Origin: Caryophanales bacterium UBA6331
GTDB taxonomy: Bacteria; Bacillota_I; Bacilli_A; RF39; UBA660
Direction of reading: 5' to 3'
Assembly (NCBI GenBank): GCA_002438065.1
Contig: DJSP01000094.1
Span: 1-23,745, forward strand
Length of the DNA stretch: 23,745 nt
The position numbers were made by a program, and so were the translations under genes. The notes beneath the pieces are model-generated. The model was given only the letters and a program-made list of their open reading frames with translations. It searched no databases and was not told the origin of the DNA. Every line of letters starts with the position of its first letter. The stretch's first letter is position 1. This document shows, piece after piece, positions 7,638 through 15,268 of the stretch.

Positions 7638-7677
7638 TGTCGAAGTTATTTAAATGACTCCCATAAAAAAGTATATT
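7638..7677 (+). promoter_or_regulatory. Spo0A-box match and candidate promoter of sigF
   Basis: TGTCGAA at 7638-7644 is an exact Spo0A box. Downstream, TTTAAA (7649-7654) and TATATT (7672-7677) with a 17-bp spacer form a weak SigA-like promoter, which places the box at about -46 to -40, a usual activating position. No convincing SigH promoter was seen. The leader to the sigF ATG would be about 14 nt and includes the AAAGGAAG ribosome site. Confidence 0.5.
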
Positions 7678-7697
7678 ATTTTTGAAAGGAAGAAAAA

Positions 7698-8345
7698 ATG
7701 GAACAAGAAAAAATAATATTACAGAAGTATGAGCCTTTAATTTATAAGGTTGCTAAAAATTTTTACAACGTCGAGTTATGTGATTTATATCAAGCAGGTA
7801 GTTTAGGTTTAATTAAAGCCTATCGCAATTACAATGAAAATGTTGGTAAAAACTTTATTAATTTTGCTTATATGTACATCTATGGTGAAATGTTTGAGTT
7901 TGTAAATAATTCCCAAACTATTAAGTTAAACAAGGAATATTTACGGTTGTCAAAATCAATTAAAAAAGCTATTACCATATTACAAGAAGAATTAGGTAGA
8001 ACTCCAACCACAACTGAGTTAAGCACATTTCTAGAAACAGATGAAGAAACTATTATCAACATTTTAAATATTACCAAGGAATCAGTAAGTTTAGATGATA
8101 AAATAACTGATGATGGATCATCCTACATCGATACAATAGGAGCAACTATGGATCTAGATAGTCAAATTTTAATTAATGATTCCTTAGAAACACTTAATGA
8201 CCTAGAAAGAAAAGTCGTTTTAAGCAGATACTTCGAAGATTTAACTCAAAGTGAAACTGCTAGTATCTTAGGAATATCTCAAGTTAAAGTATCTCGAATT
8301 GAGAAAAAAGGTAAAGCCAAAATAAAAGAGTATATAAAAAGCTAA
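7698..8345 (+). CDS. sigF: Sporulation sigma factor, SigF-like
   Basis: A 215-residue sigma-70 family protein. Region 2 is seen as DLYQAGSLGLIKAYRNYN, region 3 as LGRTPTTTELSTFL, and region 4 as RKVVLSRYFEDLTQSETASILGISQVKVSRIEKK, closest to forespore factors (the TQSE..LGISQVxVSR pattern of SigF). It is immediately upstream of spoVAC-D-E, the position of sigF in Bacillus subtilis. Two oddities: the N-terminus is short, and the stretch after region 2, which in SigF and SigG reads like VRxSRS, is IKLNKEYLRLSKS, suggesting altered promoter recognition. No spoIIAA or spoIIAB lies upstream. It could instead be a SigB-type factor; context favours SigF. Confidence 0.7.
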   Translation: MEQEKIILQKYEPLIYKVAKNFYNVELCDLYQAGSLGLIKAYRNYNENVGKNFINFAYMYIYGEMFEFVNNSQTIKLNKEYLRLSKSIKKAITILQEELGRTPTTTELSTFLETDEETIINILNITKESVSLDDKITDDGSSYIDTIGATMDLDSQILINDSLETLNDLERKVVLSRYFEDLTQSETASILGISQVKVSRIEKKGKAKIKEYIKS

Positions 8346-8358
8346 TTTGTGAATAATA
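8330..8358 (+). promoter_or_regulatory. SigG/SigF-type promoter match before spoVAC
   Basis: GTATA (8330-8334) matches the forespore -35 GHATR and AATAATA (8352-8358) matches CATWMTA in six of seven positions, with a 17-bp spacer. It overlaps the end of sigF. SpoVA genes are SigG-dependent in Bacillus subtilis, so a separate forespore promoter here is expected. Confidence 0.4.
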
Positions 8359-8371
8359 TAAATGTGATTTT

Positions 8372-8809
8372 ATGGATAAAAATGAATATTTAAAAATTGT
8401 AAAAAAATTTACTCCTCATGAAGATAATCAAAAAGATTATATTTTATCGTTTATCTCCGGAGGAACTATTGGAATGACTGGCGAAATAATTCGTTTATTT
8501 TTAATAAACAATTGCCATGTTTCTAAACCAGATGCCACATCTTATGTAATCTTAATTGCAATATTTGTTTCTGCTTTATTAACATGCTTAGGAAAATTTG
8601 ACACAATTATTGAGAAATTTAAATCCGGAATAATCATTCCAATTACTGGTTTTGCCCACAGTGTTACATCATCTGCCCTAGATTATAAACATGATGGATT
8701 AATTACCGGGTTAGGAGCTAACTATTTTAAACTAGCCGGAAGTGTAATTTTATATGCTGTCGTTAGTGGCTTCTTCATGGGAATATTAAAGGTGATTCTA
8801 AATGTTTGA
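8372..8809 (+). CDS. spoVAC: Stage V sporulation protein AC
   Basis: SpoVAC is an inner spore membrane protein of the SpoVA channel, which moves Ca-dipicolinate into the forespore and out at germination; in Bacillus it behaves as a mechanosensitive channel. The 145-residue length fits. The N-terminal YLKIVKKFTPHEDN, the conserved FISGGTIGMTGEI and GFAHSVTSSALDYKHDGLITGLGANYF-type segments (residues about 90-117) are diagnostic, and several membrane helices are evident. The ribosome site before ATG 8372 is weak (GTGAT). It ends with TGA and overlaps spoVAD by 8 nt. Confidence 0.93.
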   Translation: MDKNEYLKIVKKFTPHEDNQKDYILSFISGGTIGMTGEIIRLFLINNCHVSKPDATSYVILIAIFVSALLTCLGKFDTIIEKFKSGIIIPITGFAHSVTSSALDYKHDGLITGLGANYFKLAGSVILYAVVSGFFMGILKVILNV

Positions 8810-9740
8810 ATTTAAAAATGTTTATATTGACAAATTTTATGCCATTGTTAGTAAAAAAGAAGCAAATGGTAATATTAAAAATCCTGATAAAGTAATGAAT
8901 GATTATTATTATGGCGAAAAAACACCTTTTAAATGTGAAGTTAAAATGTTAAATGAAGTGTTAAATAATTTACCATCATCAGATTTAGTTATTGCTTCCA
9001 ATTTAGAAAACCAATTAGCAAGTTCTAACATTAGTATGAAAAATAGAAACACTCCTTATATGGGATTATATTCCGCTTGTGCATCCTTTTCCGGAGGAAT
9101 AACAACCATTGCTAATTTCATCGAAAGTAAAGCAATTAACAAAGGAACATTATTAATTAGTTCTCATAACTTAAATGCCGAAAAACAATTCAGGTTTCCT
9201 ATTGAATATGGTGCTCCTAAAGTAAAAAGAAGTACCCAAACCGCAACATGCGCAATTGGAATTCACTTAACAAATCAAAAAACAAACATTAAAGTTTTAA
9301 ATGGAACAATCGGTAATGTTGTAGATTCATACATTAAAGATACCTACAATATGGGTGCAGTAATGGCTCCAAGTGCTTATGATTGCCTAATTAATCACTT
9401 AACTAAAACTAACACTAACATAAAAGATTATGATTTAATTGTAACCGGTGATTTAGGTAAAGTTGGTAGCAAGATTTTTAAAGAATTATGTAATAGAAAT
9501 GGATACAAATTAAAAAATTATGTAGATGCCGGTGAAATTCTTTTTGGAGAAACAAGTACTAGTGGAGCAAGTGGCCCAGCTTGTTTACCTCTAATATATT
9601 TTTACAATTTAATAAATATCAAAAAATACAAAAAAGTACTTTTACTTTCAACCGGATCCTTACATAATCCTGAAATGGTAAATCAAAAAGAAACAATACC
9701 TTCAATAACCAATGCATTAACAATCGAGGTGCAAAAATGA
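8802..9740 (+). CDS. spoVAD: Stage V sporulation protein AD
   Basis: SpoVAD has a thiolase/ketoacyl-synthase fold and binds dipicolinic acid at the forespore inner membrane. The protein here has 312 residues, somewhat shorter than the roughly 338 of Bacillus subtilis. Recognisable segments include GLYSACASFSGGI, the block around RTQTATCAIGIHL-like RSTQTATCAIGIHL, MGAVMAPSAYDCL, VTGDLGKVGSKI and the C-terminal TSGASGPACLPL. The ATG has AAGGTGAT upstream and overlaps spoVAC. The stop TGA overlaps the spoVAE ATG, so translation of the three genes is coupled. Confidence 0.95.
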   Translation: MFEFKNVYIDKFYAIVSKKEANGNIKNPDKVMNDYYYGEKTPFKCEVKMLNEVLNNLPSSDLVIASNLENQLASSNISMKNRNTPYMGLYSACASFSGGITTIANFIESKAINKGTLLISSHNLNAEKQFRFPIEYGAPKVKRSTQTATCAIGIHLTNQKTNIKVLNGTIGNVVDSYIKDTYNMGAVMAPSAYDCLINHLTKTNTNIKDYDLIVTGDLGKVGSKIFKELCNRNGYKLKNYVDAGEILFGETSTSGASGPACLPLIYFYNLINIKKYKKVLLLSTGSLHNPEMVNQKETIPSITNALTIEVQK

Positions 9741-10087
9741 CAATACTTTATTCTTTCCTGTTTTGTGGAACAATTTGTTTAATTAGTCAAATAATTATGA
9801 ACAATTCCAAATTAACTTTTGGCCATATAACTAGTATGTTTGTAGTTATAGGATCATTTCTAGGTGTTTTTGGAATCTATGATAAAATAATATCAATAGT
9901 TGGAATAGGTGCCAACTTACCAATTATATCCTTTGGTAACACCATAACCAATAGTGTTTACTATGGTTATATAAGTGATGGCTTTCTAGGAATCTTCAAT
10001 AACTTATTAGCCGGAGTATCATTAGGAATATCAGCAACAATTATCTTTTCTTTTATCTTAATTATATTTTTCAAACCTAAAGATTAA
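9737..10087 (+). CDS. spoVAE: Stage V sporulation protein AE (AEb type)
   Basis: A 116-residue hydrophobic protein with about four membrane spans, matching SpoVAEb in length and in segments such as GHITSMFVVIGSFLG and ISDGFLGIFNNLLAGVSLGI. With SpoVAC and SpoVAD it forms the minimal SpoVA set (C, D, Eb) found in all spore formers; spoVAA, AB, AEa and AF are not in the window. It overlaps spoVAD by ATGA, has GAGGTG upstream, and is closed by a strong terminator. Confidence 0.93.
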   Translation: MTILYSFLFCGTICLISQIIMNNSKLTFGHITSMFVVIGSFLGVFGIYDKIISIVGIGANLPIISFGNTITNSVYYGYISDGFLGIFNNLLAGVSLGISATIIFSFILIIFFKPKD

Positions 10088-10091
10088 TAGC

Positions 10092-10123
10092 AAAATAGAC
10101 ATTTGATCTTTGTCTATTTTTAA
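10092..10123 (+). terminator. Intrinsic terminator of the sigF-spoVA unit
   Basis: A perfect 10-bp stem, AAAATAGACA (10092-10101) with TGTCTATTTT (10111-10120), runs into Ts, 4 nt after the spoVAE stop. Confidence 0.8.
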
Positions 10124-10208
10124 TTATTACTGTCAAATAAACTGATTTATATTGTTTTTCATAAATCTTTGTAGTATTTTAAAAATGAAAGAGAGATTAT
10201 TTATATTT

Positions 10209-10778
10209 ATGGAAAATAAAGAACTATCAACAATTCAAGCACTTAAAAATTTAGCAATGCAAAACAGTATGAGAACCAATGATTTTTCAAACTTTAATAT
10301 TAAAACAAATTCAAGTTTAGCAATGGCCTTTTATTATTTTTTAGTTGGTAAAACAAACAAATTACCCACTTACGATTCAATTCAAAAAATTATAAATAGT
10401 GAACTAAGCAAAATAAATATTCAAAATTATGAAAAACCTATTCAAGTATCAATGGCTTGTGGAATAATTGTATACTATAACAAAATTCAAAGATCTTTAA
10501 TAATAGAACAAGAAACTCCAATAAAGCCTATAACATCTAGATATGATACCATTAATGAAAATACTTATAAAGCAAAGATTGTTAAAGTTATTAATGAATA
10601 TTACGATGCAAAAGAAATTGATATAAATAAAGAACCTTTATTTGATCACAAAAGAACTGAAATATTTCAAAAATATCTTAAAGGCTATCGTTTACAATAT
10701 TCTAGTCAGGTTAGTGAAAATAACTTCAAAAGTCCACTTCCAAATAATACAAGTTATAATAATCCAATCAAAAGGTAA
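10209..10778 (+). CDS. Hypothetical protein, unrecognised
   Basis: A soluble-looking protein of 189 residues from ATG 10209; in-frame ATG 10185 and TTG 10152 would add 8 or 19 residues, and none has a good ribosome site. It is rich in Asn, Lys and Ile and has no obvious membrane span or catalytic motif. The first 130 residues look helical, and a basic, low-complexity tail (SPLPNNTSYNNPIKR) ends the protein. It is bracketed by terminators on both sides, so it is a single-gene unit between the spoVA operon and the zinc-ribbon membrane protein. The setting suggests, but does not prove, a sporulation link. No family recognised. Confidence 0.6.
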   Translation: MENKELSTIQALKNLAMQNSMRTNDFSNFNIKTNSSLAMAFYYFLVGKTNKLPTYDSIQKIINSELSKINIQNYEKPIQVSMACGIIVYYNKIQRSLIIEQETPIKPITSRYDTINENTYKAKIVKVINEYYDAKEIDINKEPLFDHKRTEIFQKYLKGYRLQYSSQVSENNFKSPLPNNTSYNNPIKR

Positions 10779-10788
10779 TTCAAACTAG

Positions 10789-10819
10789 TAGCAAAAAAAA
10801 TTATTTGCTATTTTATTTT
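10789..10819 (+). terminator. Intrinsic terminator after the unknown gene at 10209
   Basis: TAGCAAA (10789-10795) pairs with TTTGCTA (10804-10810) around an A-rich loop and runs into TTTTATTTTT. Confidence 0.7.
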
Positions 10820-10865
10820 TGCTGTGATATATTTTTTATGTAATATAAAAAGGTAGGTTATTAAA

Positions 10866-11762
10866 GTGAAGTATTTAAATGATATTTTTTTTAGTGAGTC
10901 AGTAATTTACATAGCTATAGTAGTTAGTATAATATTTATTTTATCAATTTTAGAAAACTGGATTTTATTTAGAAAATTAGGTGAAAAAGGTTGGAAAAGT
11001 ATTGTTCCAATATATAATGGTTGGACATATTTAAAACTGGGAGAGCTTCCTGGCTGGCTAATTGTCTTACCAGTAGCAAACATAATTGGTTTAATTGTTG
11101 CTTCGTTTAATATTCCTAAAAAGTTAGATAAATCGCCTTTGATAGGTCTAGTATTTATTTTTATGCCAAATATTTATTTGTTAATTTTAATATTACCTAA
11201 ATTAAGTAATAAAAAAGAAACTGGAAATCAAAGTATGAATACAGACATAGTTGAAGATTCAGTAAATATTCAGATTGAAAATAAAATTGAAGAAAATGTT
11301 CCTGAATTTATTGAAGAACCAGCACTAAATACAGAAGAAACTAAAATAGTTGAAACAACCAATTTAAACAATGATTATATAAATATACCAGAAGAGACTG
11401 AAAAAATTTCAAATGAGCCTAAATTTGATGAAGATATAACTAATGTTTTTGAAATGCCACTTCCTGAAGCAAATGCCACTACTAGCCAAAATGAAGATTT
11501 AGTCGATACATTAACTAAATTAAAACAATCAGATTTAAATGTAAATATGGATAATGAGTTGTCCCTTAAATTAGAAACACTTGAAACAAACCCAGTGCCA
11601 AGAGTAGACAATGATATTTTAGAAGAAACAGTTGAATTACCAAAAATGGTTAATCAAGAAATAAATAATGATATCAAAGCAACTAAGCATTGTCCTAACT
11701 GTGGTTTTGAAAATGAGTATTCTCTAAAAAATTGTATGATGTGTGGAGAACCATTAGAATAA
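10866..11762 (+). CDS. DUF5684-like membrane protein with C-terminal zinc ribbon
   Basis: A 298-residue three-part protein. Residues 1-115 hold about three membrane spans with the GEKGWKSIVPIYNGWTY motif seen in DUF5684-type proteins. Residues about 116-272 form a long, acidic, Thr/Glu/Asn-rich linker. The C-terminus (275-298) is a zinc ribbon with two Cys pairs, CPNCGF and CMMCGEPLE. The layout suggests a membrane anchor presenting a small metal-binding or protein-binding module on a flexible arm in the cytoplasm. The GTG start follows AGGTAGGT. A weak promoter (TTGCTG, 16 bp, TAATAT at 10841) lies upstream. The cellular role is unknown. Confidence 0.7.
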   Translation: MKYLNDIFFSESVIYIAIVVSIIFILSILENWILFRKLGEKGWKSIVPIYNGWTYLKLGELPGWLIVLPVANIIGLIVASFNIPKKLDKSPLIGLVFIFMPNIYLLILILPKLSNKKETGNQSMNTDIVEDSVNIQIENKIEENVPEFIEEPALNTEETKIVETTNLNNDYINIPEETEKISNEPKFDEDITNVFEMPLPEANATTSQNEDLVDTLTKLKQSDLNVNMDNELSLKLETLETNPVPRVDNDILEETVELPKMVNQEINNDIKATKHCPNCGFENEYSLKNCMMCGEPLE

Positions 11763-11788
11763 TTGGACATTAAAATCCAATTTTTATT
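11761..11788 (+). terminator. Intrinsic terminator after the zinc-ribbon gene
   Basis: AATTGGA (11761-11767) pairs with TCCAATT (11776-11782), followed by TTTATTT. Confidence 0.7.
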
Positions 11789-11816
11789 TGCTATAAACTA
11801 TGAAATAAGGTATATT
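11788..11816 (+). promoter_or_regulatory. SigA-type promoter of tdk
   Basis: TTGCTA (11788-11793), 17 bp, TATATT (11811-11816); the leader to the tdk ATG is about 15 nt and includes GAGGA. Confidence 0.45.
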
Positions 11817-11838
11817 TATTAAAGAGGAAGTAATAGAA

Positions 11839-12375
11839 ATGATAAAGTTATATACAGGGCCAATGTTTAGTGGAAAATCAGATGAATTATTAAAAGAATA
11901 TGATAAAAAATATCATAAAAGTAAAATTTTATTATTTAAACCAAATATCGATACTAGAGATTATGGTCTAATTAAAACTAGAAATGATAAAGAAGTAGAA
12001 GCCATTTTAATTAATGATTTAAATGATATTTATAATTATTTATCAGATAAGATAACAACTATATTTATTGATGAAGTCAATTTCATGAAAGGCAATATTG
12101 ACGTACTAATCGATTTATCAATAAATAAAGATTTAGATATATTCATTGCTGGGTTAAATCTAACAAGTGAGCTAAAACCATTTGGAATTATGCCTGAAAT
12201 AATGACCATATCTGATGAAATAGTTCTTTTACACGCATCATGTAATGATTGCAATAGAGATGCTTCTTACACATATTATATAGGTTCAAAAGATAGTGAT
12301 ATCTTAGTAGGAAATGATAATTACATTGCTCTTTGTCCTAAGTGTTTAAGAAAAAGATTAACTTTAACTAAATAA
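11839..12375 (+). CDS. tdk: Thymidine kinase
   Basis: Cytosolic type II thymidine kinase, which phosphorylates thymidine to dTMP for salvage. The P-loop GPMFSGKS lies at residues 7-14, the Walker B IFIDEVNF near 74-81, and the zinc-binding lasso cysteines are in CNDCNRD and CPKC near the C-terminus. At 178 residues it is slightly shorter than usual (about 190-200) but keeps all key elements. It has its own promoter and a GAGGA ribosome site. It is not linked to other nucleotide genes here. Confidence 0.95.
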   Translation: MIKLYTGPMFSGKSDELLKEYDKKYHKSKILLFKPNIDTRDYGLIKTRNDKEVEAILINDLNDIYNYLSDKITTIFIDEVNFMKGNIDVLIDLSINKDLDIFIAGLNLTSELKPFGIMPEIMTISDEIVLLHASCNDCNRDASYTYYIGSKDSDILVGNDNYIALCPKCLRKRLTLTK

Positions 12376-12432
12376 GCATTTTAGACAAATTTCTTTCTTA
12401 TATTTTGCTATAACAATAGTAAGGAGGAAAAA

Positions 12433-12612
12433 ATGCAAGTAAAAGTATTTGATGAATCTCACGAAAAAGATTTAGAAAATTCCGTCAATTCCTTTTTAAA
12501 AGAAGTTGATGAATTATTAGATATTAAATATAGTGTTGCTATAACAGCCGTTGGTGAAGAACAAATCTATTGCTTTACAGCTATGATTATTTATCACAAC
12601 AAATCAGAATAA
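12433..12612 (+). CDS. cse60: Cse60-like small sporulation protein (59 aa)
   Basis: A 59-codon gene with an excellent ribosome site, AAGGAGG, 6-7 nt before the ATG. The product begins MQVKVFDESHEKDLENSVN, continues with a helical FLKEVDEL stretch, then IKYSVAI, and ends EEQIYCFTAMIIY plus a short tail. This pattern (KVFDE.HE.DLE at the start, EEQIYCFSAMIIY near the end) and the length are those of Cse60, a small protein whose gene is under SigE control in Bacillus subtilis; its function is not known. The gene stops 18 nt before the flippase gene and probably shares a transcript with it. Confidence 0.8.
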   Translation: MQVKVFDESHEKDLENSVNSFLKEVDELLDIKYSVAITAVGEEQIYCFTAMIIYHNKSE

Positions 12613-12630
12613 AGGAAAGGAATAAGAAGT

Positions 12631-14274
12631 ATGAAAAAAAATAGTTTTATTTCCGGAACAATTATTTCAACTATATCAATTGTTTTAGTTAAAATGATGG
12701 GAATGCTTTATGTAATTCCTTTTTATAGTATAGTTGGTTCTCAAGGTGGAGCATTATATAGTTACGCTTATCAGTTATACTTATTATTTTTAGGTGTGTC
12801 ATCAGCTGGAATTCCAAACGCTATCAGTAAAGTAATTAGTGAATATAACTCAACTGGAAAACTAGAAGCCAAAACAAGAGCGTTCCATGTCGGAAAGAAA
12901 ATAATAAGTTATATCAGTATTGTCTCATTTGCTTTATTATTCGTATTTGCTGAAGAATTAGCAATCATTTACTTAGGAAAAATAAAAGGTGGAAATACTC
13001 CTGAAGATGCCGCTTTTGTAATTCGTTGTGTCTCATTTGCAGTTTTAATAATACCACATTTAAGTGTAACTAAGGGCTACTTACAAGGCCATCAAGTTTT
13101 TGAACCATCATCAGTTGCTAACTTATTAGAGCAAATTGTTAGAATTTTTATTATTTTAGTCGGATCATTTCTTGCCTATAAGGTATTTAATAGTTCATTA
13201 TCTCTTGCTGTAGGCATTGCTGTATCAGGAGCCTTCTTTGGTGGCTTAGTTGCATATTTATACTTAAGTAGAAAAATAAAAAAATATAGCAAAGAATTAA
13301 ATTTAGACAAAGAATTAAAAAAAGATAATGTTACTAATAAAGAAATAACTAAAAAAATAATAAGTTATGCTGTCCCATTTGTCATTATAAATATAGTGGT
13401 TGATATCTACAACATTGTAGACTCAGTTTTAATATTAAATACCTTAACTAGACTAGGATATGTTGCTGAAGATGTTGAATTCATTGCCAGTTGTATTTCT
13501 ACTTGGGGCTCTAAAATTTGTATGATAGTTAACGCAATTGCAATGGGAATGACTACATCTCTAATACCAAGTATCGTAGAAGCATATTCAACTAAAAACA
13601 TTAAGTCATTAAATAAGAGAGTAAATGAAGCCTTACAAATGGTTTTCTATATTGCCTTACCACTTGCGATAGGTATATCAATTTTATCAACACCAATTTG
13701 GACTATTTTCTATAACACTAACGCCTATGGTGGTTCAATCTTAAAAGTAACAATCTTTGGTGCCATGTTAGGAAACATAGCCATGATATTATCAGTCACA
13801 TTGCAAGGAATGAATAAATATAAATATGTGTATTCATTAAATATTATTGGTAGTTTAGTAAACGCCATATTAGATGTACCATTAATGATATTATTTAATA
13901 AATTAAATCTACCAACCTATTATGGAGCTAGTACTGCATCTATAATTGGATATGGCACTTCTATACTTTTGGGGTTAAAATTTGTAAACCAAGAAAAAAA
14001 TATCAACTACAAAGAAACTTTAATTGTTATATTAAAATCTTTAATTCCTGCATTATCAATGACAATTGTACTTTTAATTTTAAATCATTTCCTACCACTT
14101 GATTTATATAAAAGAGTAGATTCATTCATAATTATTATTATTGATGCAATCGTAGGCGGATTTATATTCATCTTTATATCATTTAAATTAAAACTACCAC
14201 AAAAAATATTTGGTAAAGAATACATGAATAAAATAATAAAAAAACTTACCCTAGGTAAGTTAAAAATAGATTAA
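12631..14274 (+). CDS. MATE/MOP-superfamily flippase, MurJ (YtgP)/SpoVB type
   Basis: A 547-residue integral membrane protein with about 14 spans and the polysaccharide-exporter signature near the N-terminus: GTIISTISIVLVKMMGMLYVIP-like first helix and the AGIPNAISKVISEYNS segment. In Firmicutes this family includes MurJ/YtgP, which flips lipid II for peptidoglycan synthesis, and SpoVB, needed for spore cortex. The length is nearer YtgP (about 544) than SpoVB (about 518). Its place after a Cse60-like gene leans toward cortex synthesis. I cannot separate the two roles from sequence alone. The ATG has AAAGGAAAGGAA upstream. The 3' end overlaps a minus-strand gene by 4 nt. Confidence 0.85.
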   Translation: MKKNSFISGTIISTISIVLVKMMGMLYVIPFYSIVGSQGGALYSYAYQLYLLFLGVSSAGIPNAISKVISEYNSTGKLEAKTRAFHVGKKIISYISIVSFALLFVFAEELAIIYLGKIKGGNTPEDAAFVIRCVSFAVLIIPHLSVTKGYLQGHQVFEPSSVANLLEQIVRIFIILVGSFLAYKVFNSSLSLAVGIAVSGAFFGGLVAYLYLSRKIKKYSKELNLDKELKKDNVTNKEITKKIISYAVPFVIINIVVDIYNIVDSVLILNTLTRLGYVAEDVEFIASCISTWGSKICMIVNAIAMGMTTSLIPSIVEAYSTKNIKSLNKRVNEALQMVFYIALPLAIGISILSTPIWTIFYNTNAYGGSILKVTIFGAMLGNIAMILSVTLQGMNKYKYVYSLNIIGSLVNAILDVPLMILFNKLNLPTYYGASTASIIGYGTSILLGLKFVNQEKNINYKETLIVILKSLIPALSMTIVLLILNHFLPLDLYKRVDSFIIIIIDAIVGGFIFIFISFKLKLPQKIFGKEYMNKIIKKLTLGKLKID

Positions 14275-14594
14275 ACCATATACATATCATTATTTGAAGA
14301 ATTATAATCAGTACCATAATTTAAAGAAGAATCACCTTCAAGTTTATTAAGCCTTGCTTCCACTCTATTTAATCTTCTTTCTACTTTAGATAGTCTAGAA
14401 TCAATATCAGAATACATATTGTTATTCATTGAACCCATATTATTCATACTGGTATCCTGATAAGCAGGACCTGCATAAAATTGGTTACTAGCACTTACAG
14501 CTTGATTAGGTACAAAATTATTCATACCCATACCCATGTTTCCAACTGGTCCATAACCATAACCTGAAAAGAAAGAATTACGATCCTTTTTCAT
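14271..14594 (-). CDS. Gly/Asn/Met-rich protein with C-terminal coiled coil, unknown
   Basis: A 107-residue protein in two parts. Residues 1-62 are low-complexity, rich in Gly, Asn, Met, Tyr and Gln (for example GYGYGPVGNMGMGMNN), and likely disordered. Residues 63-90 form a short heptad coiled coil (IDSRLSKVERRLNRVEARL), followed by an Asn/Ser-rich tail ending DMYMV. The start is supported by AGAGGTGAAAC directly upstream. Such composition is common among spore coat or other self-assembling surface proteins, and it lies among sporulation genes; this is inference. A SigE/SigK-like -10 (CATATATT on the minus strand, about 14617-14610) is present without a clear -35. Confidence 0.65.
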   Translation of the reverse strand: MKKDRNSFFSGYGYGPVGNMGMGMNNFVPNQAVSASNQFYAGPAYQDTSMNNMGSMNNNMYSDIDSRLSKVERRLNRVEARLNKLEGDSSLNYGTDYNSSNNDMYMV

Positions 14595-14653
14595 GTTTCA
14601 CCTCTAAAATAATATATGTATAAAAAATAAAAAGTTTATAAAGGAGTATTAAA

Positions 14654-15268
14654 ATGCGATTAAGAAATGTAAAAAACGCAAAAGAAATAATAGATTCAAA
14701 TGAATTAGTAATAACTGAAAATATTTTTAAAGATGATAAACCACTCCATATTGAGATTGGATGTGGTAAAGGAAACTTTATAATTGGTAAAGCAAGACAG
14801 AATCCTAACATTAACTTTATTGGAATTGAAAAATATGAATCAATCCTAGTAAGAGCCTTAAATAAAGTAGAGGATATCCCATCAAATCTGAGATTTATGT
14901 GCGTAGATGCTAAAAACTTAGGAAACTATTTCAAACATAATGTTGATACAATTTATTTAAATTTTTCTGATCCATGGCCTAAAAAAAGACATACTAAAAG
15001 AAGATTAACAAGTGAAGAATTTTTAAAAGTCTATAACGAAATATCTAAAAATAAAATAAATATTAAAATGAAAACAGATAATAAACCTTTATTTGCTTAT
15101 TCAATAATGTCATTTAACAATAATGGATATAAAATAAATGATATTTCTCTTGATTTACCTGAAGACTATGAAAATAATGTTGTTACTGAATATGAAAGAA
15201 AATTTAGAGATTTAGGAGTAACAATAAATTATATAAATGTAGAAAAGGAGGTAAAAAATGAAGAATAA
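14654..15268 (+). CDS. trmB: tRNA (guanine-N7-)-methyltransferase
   Basis: TrmB makes m7G46 in the variable loop of tRNAs using S-adenosylmethionine. The 204-residue protein has the AdoMet loop IEIGCGKGNFI at 33-43, FIGIEKYE near 55-62 for ribose binding, and the family-specific NFSDPWPKKRHTKRRL near 108-123. The ATG follows AAAGGAG. It is divergent from the coiled-coil gene across only 59 bp and overlaps the pilin-like gene by 11 nt, so trmB carries that gene on its transcript. Confidence 0.96.
   Translation: MRLRNVKNAKEIIDSNELVITENIFKDDKPLHIEIGCGKGNFIIGKARQNPNINFIGIEKYESILVRALNKVEDIPSNLRFMCVDAKNLGNYFKHNVDTIYLNFSDPWPKKRHTKRRLTSEEFLKVYNEISKNKINIKMKTDNKPLFAYSIMSFNNNGYKINDISLDLPEDYENNVVTEYERKFRDLGVTINYINVEKEVKNEE

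Noticed and set aside
12382..12414. Vegetative promoter before the Cse60-like gene (TAGACA and TATAAC)
   Set aside because: The spacing is 21 bp, and no convincing SigE promoter was found either, so no promoter is listed.
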